From: Liolophura sinensis
Lineage: Eukaryota > Mollusca > Polyplacophora > Chitonida > Chitonidae
Length of the DNA stretch: 60,000 nt
Assembly (NCBI RefSeq): GCF_032854445.1
Contig: NC_088300.1
Coordinates: 19,575,608 to 19,635,607 of the forward strand
Direction of reading: 5' to 3'
Shown: piece after piece, positions 58,530-60,000 of the stretch
How the letters are laid out: each line of letters opens with the position of its first letter
Position numbering within the stretch: position 1 is the first letter of the stretch
The notes under the pieces: generated by a model
What the model was told of the DNA's origin: nothing
Databases searched by the model: none
What the model saw: the letters and a program-made list of their open reading frames with translations, nothing else
Translations under genes and position numbers: made by a program

Positions 58530-59012
58530 GTCGTTGATGTCTTCAGAGATCATCGTCCTGCACACTTTGGTAGGTATTTCTGTCTCCTCACACATGAGGA
58601 GAGATTACAGATGCCATATATGTCTGTAATGCAAATAATCCATTTTTAATACAACTGAATTCTATATCTTTAGGTTCAAATTTAACAGTGATCAGACAAA
58701 AATAATCATAATGCCAAATTCTTATAAAGGAATTGTATTGTTCGTTCATTTACTCACAATACAACTGTGTATACGTATCTACGAGAAGGGAAAGTTCGTA
58801 AAGATTGTACTTTAATATTAACTGCGGAGATGACGTCACTTCTCGGTTCGTCTGTGAAACGTCATATTATTTATTTGAAGCAATCACCAGAGCTGGCTCT
58901 TAATATTGTTCTTTCGGCTGTTGAAATTTCTCCATGTCCAAGGTGTTCGTATCCACGTGTAAAGGTGTGAAATAATGGTCAAATTGGACCGAATAGGTAA
59001 GGGGAAGTCAAT
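58530..59012 (-). pseudogene. Gene 11: dead member of the family (sister of gene 10)
   Basis: The same ATT in place of ATG (59010-59012), the same lost donor and the same exon 2 internal deletion as gene 10. Near 58937 it keeps TTGGACATGGAGAAATTTC, closer to consensus than gene 10. Confidence 0.8.
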
Positions 59013-59344
59013 GGAAGATGAAGTCGTTGTGTTACCTGGTGAGTCAGTTGTATTTTGACTTCTGACATAACTCTCCACTTAGGGCTACTTCGATCTGTTG
59101 ACTGTCGGAATTGCTTTATGGCGTCATTACTCCGTGGATTCCCGACCATATTTCCTGATTGGTCAGATCTATGGCGGGACACCGTCTGGGACACGCATCA
59201 GAGACTTCTTACAGGGGCCTATGTTCCTGTTACCCACACAGCAGGTATTAGGTAACGTCTACAGGCGTACCCATTTCAGCTGTTAATAAAGAGGTACACT
59301 TATAAGCTTACCACATTTGTTTGTAATGGCTTGTCATGTATATG

Positions 59345-60000
59345 AATGATATCACAAAACCAGTCCACCCAGTTTCTAGCCAGGGTGCAATAGGGGCGTG
59401 TGAATTACTACTATTTAAGCATTTGCATGAACAGTTAGAATAAAACCTTGAGTAAATTGACAAGAGTACGTATTTTACAGATTACCTGTGACCATTTGCC
59501 AACTATCACACTTTCGTCACTGCTCCTGTTTTACTCTCTATGATGCTCGTCTTTAATTATGTTTCGGTTGTCACAACAATCCAGCTGTAAACCCTTTCCA
59601 TTCTCAACAGACTTGTTACTTGTGAATATCGCTTGTTGACTTTCTGTGTTTTCTCTGTAGTTGGCGGAGTCATCACCCTGTCATGTATGAAACACTCTTT
59701 CCACATGCACAAACATTTGTTTTTCCATACACAGGGGCGTGTCAATTTCTACTATTTAAGCATTTACATGAACAGTATAAAATAATAACAGAATAAAATC
59801 CTGAGGTGAATTGACAAGAGACCGCATTTCACCGATTATGTGTGACCAGTTGCCTGCTATCACGCTGACGTCGCTGTTTTTGGTTGACTCTCTATGCTGT
59901 ACGTTTTAATTATGTTTGAGGGTTATACGAATGACCAATTTAATCGTTAGACTCAGTATAGTTTATCTATAGAGTTACTTTTTGTTGGAAGATGGATTTC
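59345..60000. other. No gene; TTAAGCATTT module twice
   Basis: TACTATTTAAGCATTTGCAT at 59409 and TACTATTTAAGCATTTACAT at 59750, as in the sister copy. The window ends inside non-coding sequence. Confidence 0.5.

Larger units (their letters stand above)
53930..59970. repeat. Segmental duplication 1, copy 2 (genes 9 and 11)
   Basis: Sister of 45.8-52.56 kb. It lacks the SINE at the empty site 58182-58193. A deletion of about 480 bases joins GATATCACAA to AACCAGTCCACC near 59356. It has about 37 extra bases near 58378-58414. Similarity stops near 59970, just before the window ends. Confidence 0.95.

Overview
This window reads as nuclear DNA of an animal, most likely a marine mollusc and perhaps a gastropod. 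It is AT-rich, has no long open frames or operons, and has short GT-AG introns, TATA promoters and AATAAA/ATTAAA poly(A) signals. It also carries many tRNA-derived SINEs, including a type resembling the V-SINE (RUDI-like) elements described from molluscs. Species is inference; no housekeeping gene identifies it.

The only convincing protein-coding content is one multicopy family of small two-exon genes that I cannot match to any named family. Exon 1 encodes about 83-86 residues starting MDFPLPIRS and ends at a phase-1 donor after the codons for (D/H)LI. Exon 2 starts inside the next Asp codon and encodes an acidic region (DLDFG, then SP/PSSP), a DSGxxS-acidic motif (SETDED), a basic RSKRKR-type cluster and a second cluster (CKRGKLE). 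By eye, intact copies are gene 2 (7479-8316, +), gene 4 (18113-19022, -), gene 5 (28495-29408, -), gene 8 (46255-47166, -) and gene 9 (54372-55293, -). Broken copies are gene 1 (2069-2734, +), gene 3 (13218-13632, -), gene 6 (35703-36619, -) and gene 7 (39840-40140, +). Older fossils lie near 17.5, 32.0-32.6, 42.9, 50.6-51.1 and 58.5-59.0 kb. The features (DSGxxS resembling a beta-TrCP phosphodegron, basic NLS-like clusters, acidic segments, compact TATA+CRE promoter) suggest a short-lived, inducible nuclear regulator. That function is inference.

Layout: 0-9 kb holds genes 1 and 2 (+), each with a conserved upstream module about 0.7-1 kb before the start codon, plus SINEs, a 35-bp minisatellite, a foldback element and a 5S-tRNA composite SINE. 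9-24 kb holds flank blocks, dead gene 3 and gene 4. 24-35 kb is a second copy of that unit with gene 5. 35-41 kb has broken genes 6 (-) and 7 (+) facing away from each other. 41-45.8 kb is SINE-rich. 45.8-60 kb is a tandem pair of about 6-7 kb duplicons, each with one intact gene (8, 9) and one dead gene.

The locus therefore grows and decays by segmental duplication. Two SINE insertions are present in one duplicon and absent, as an intact empty site, from its sister. Two other SINEs have landed inside exon 2 of family members.
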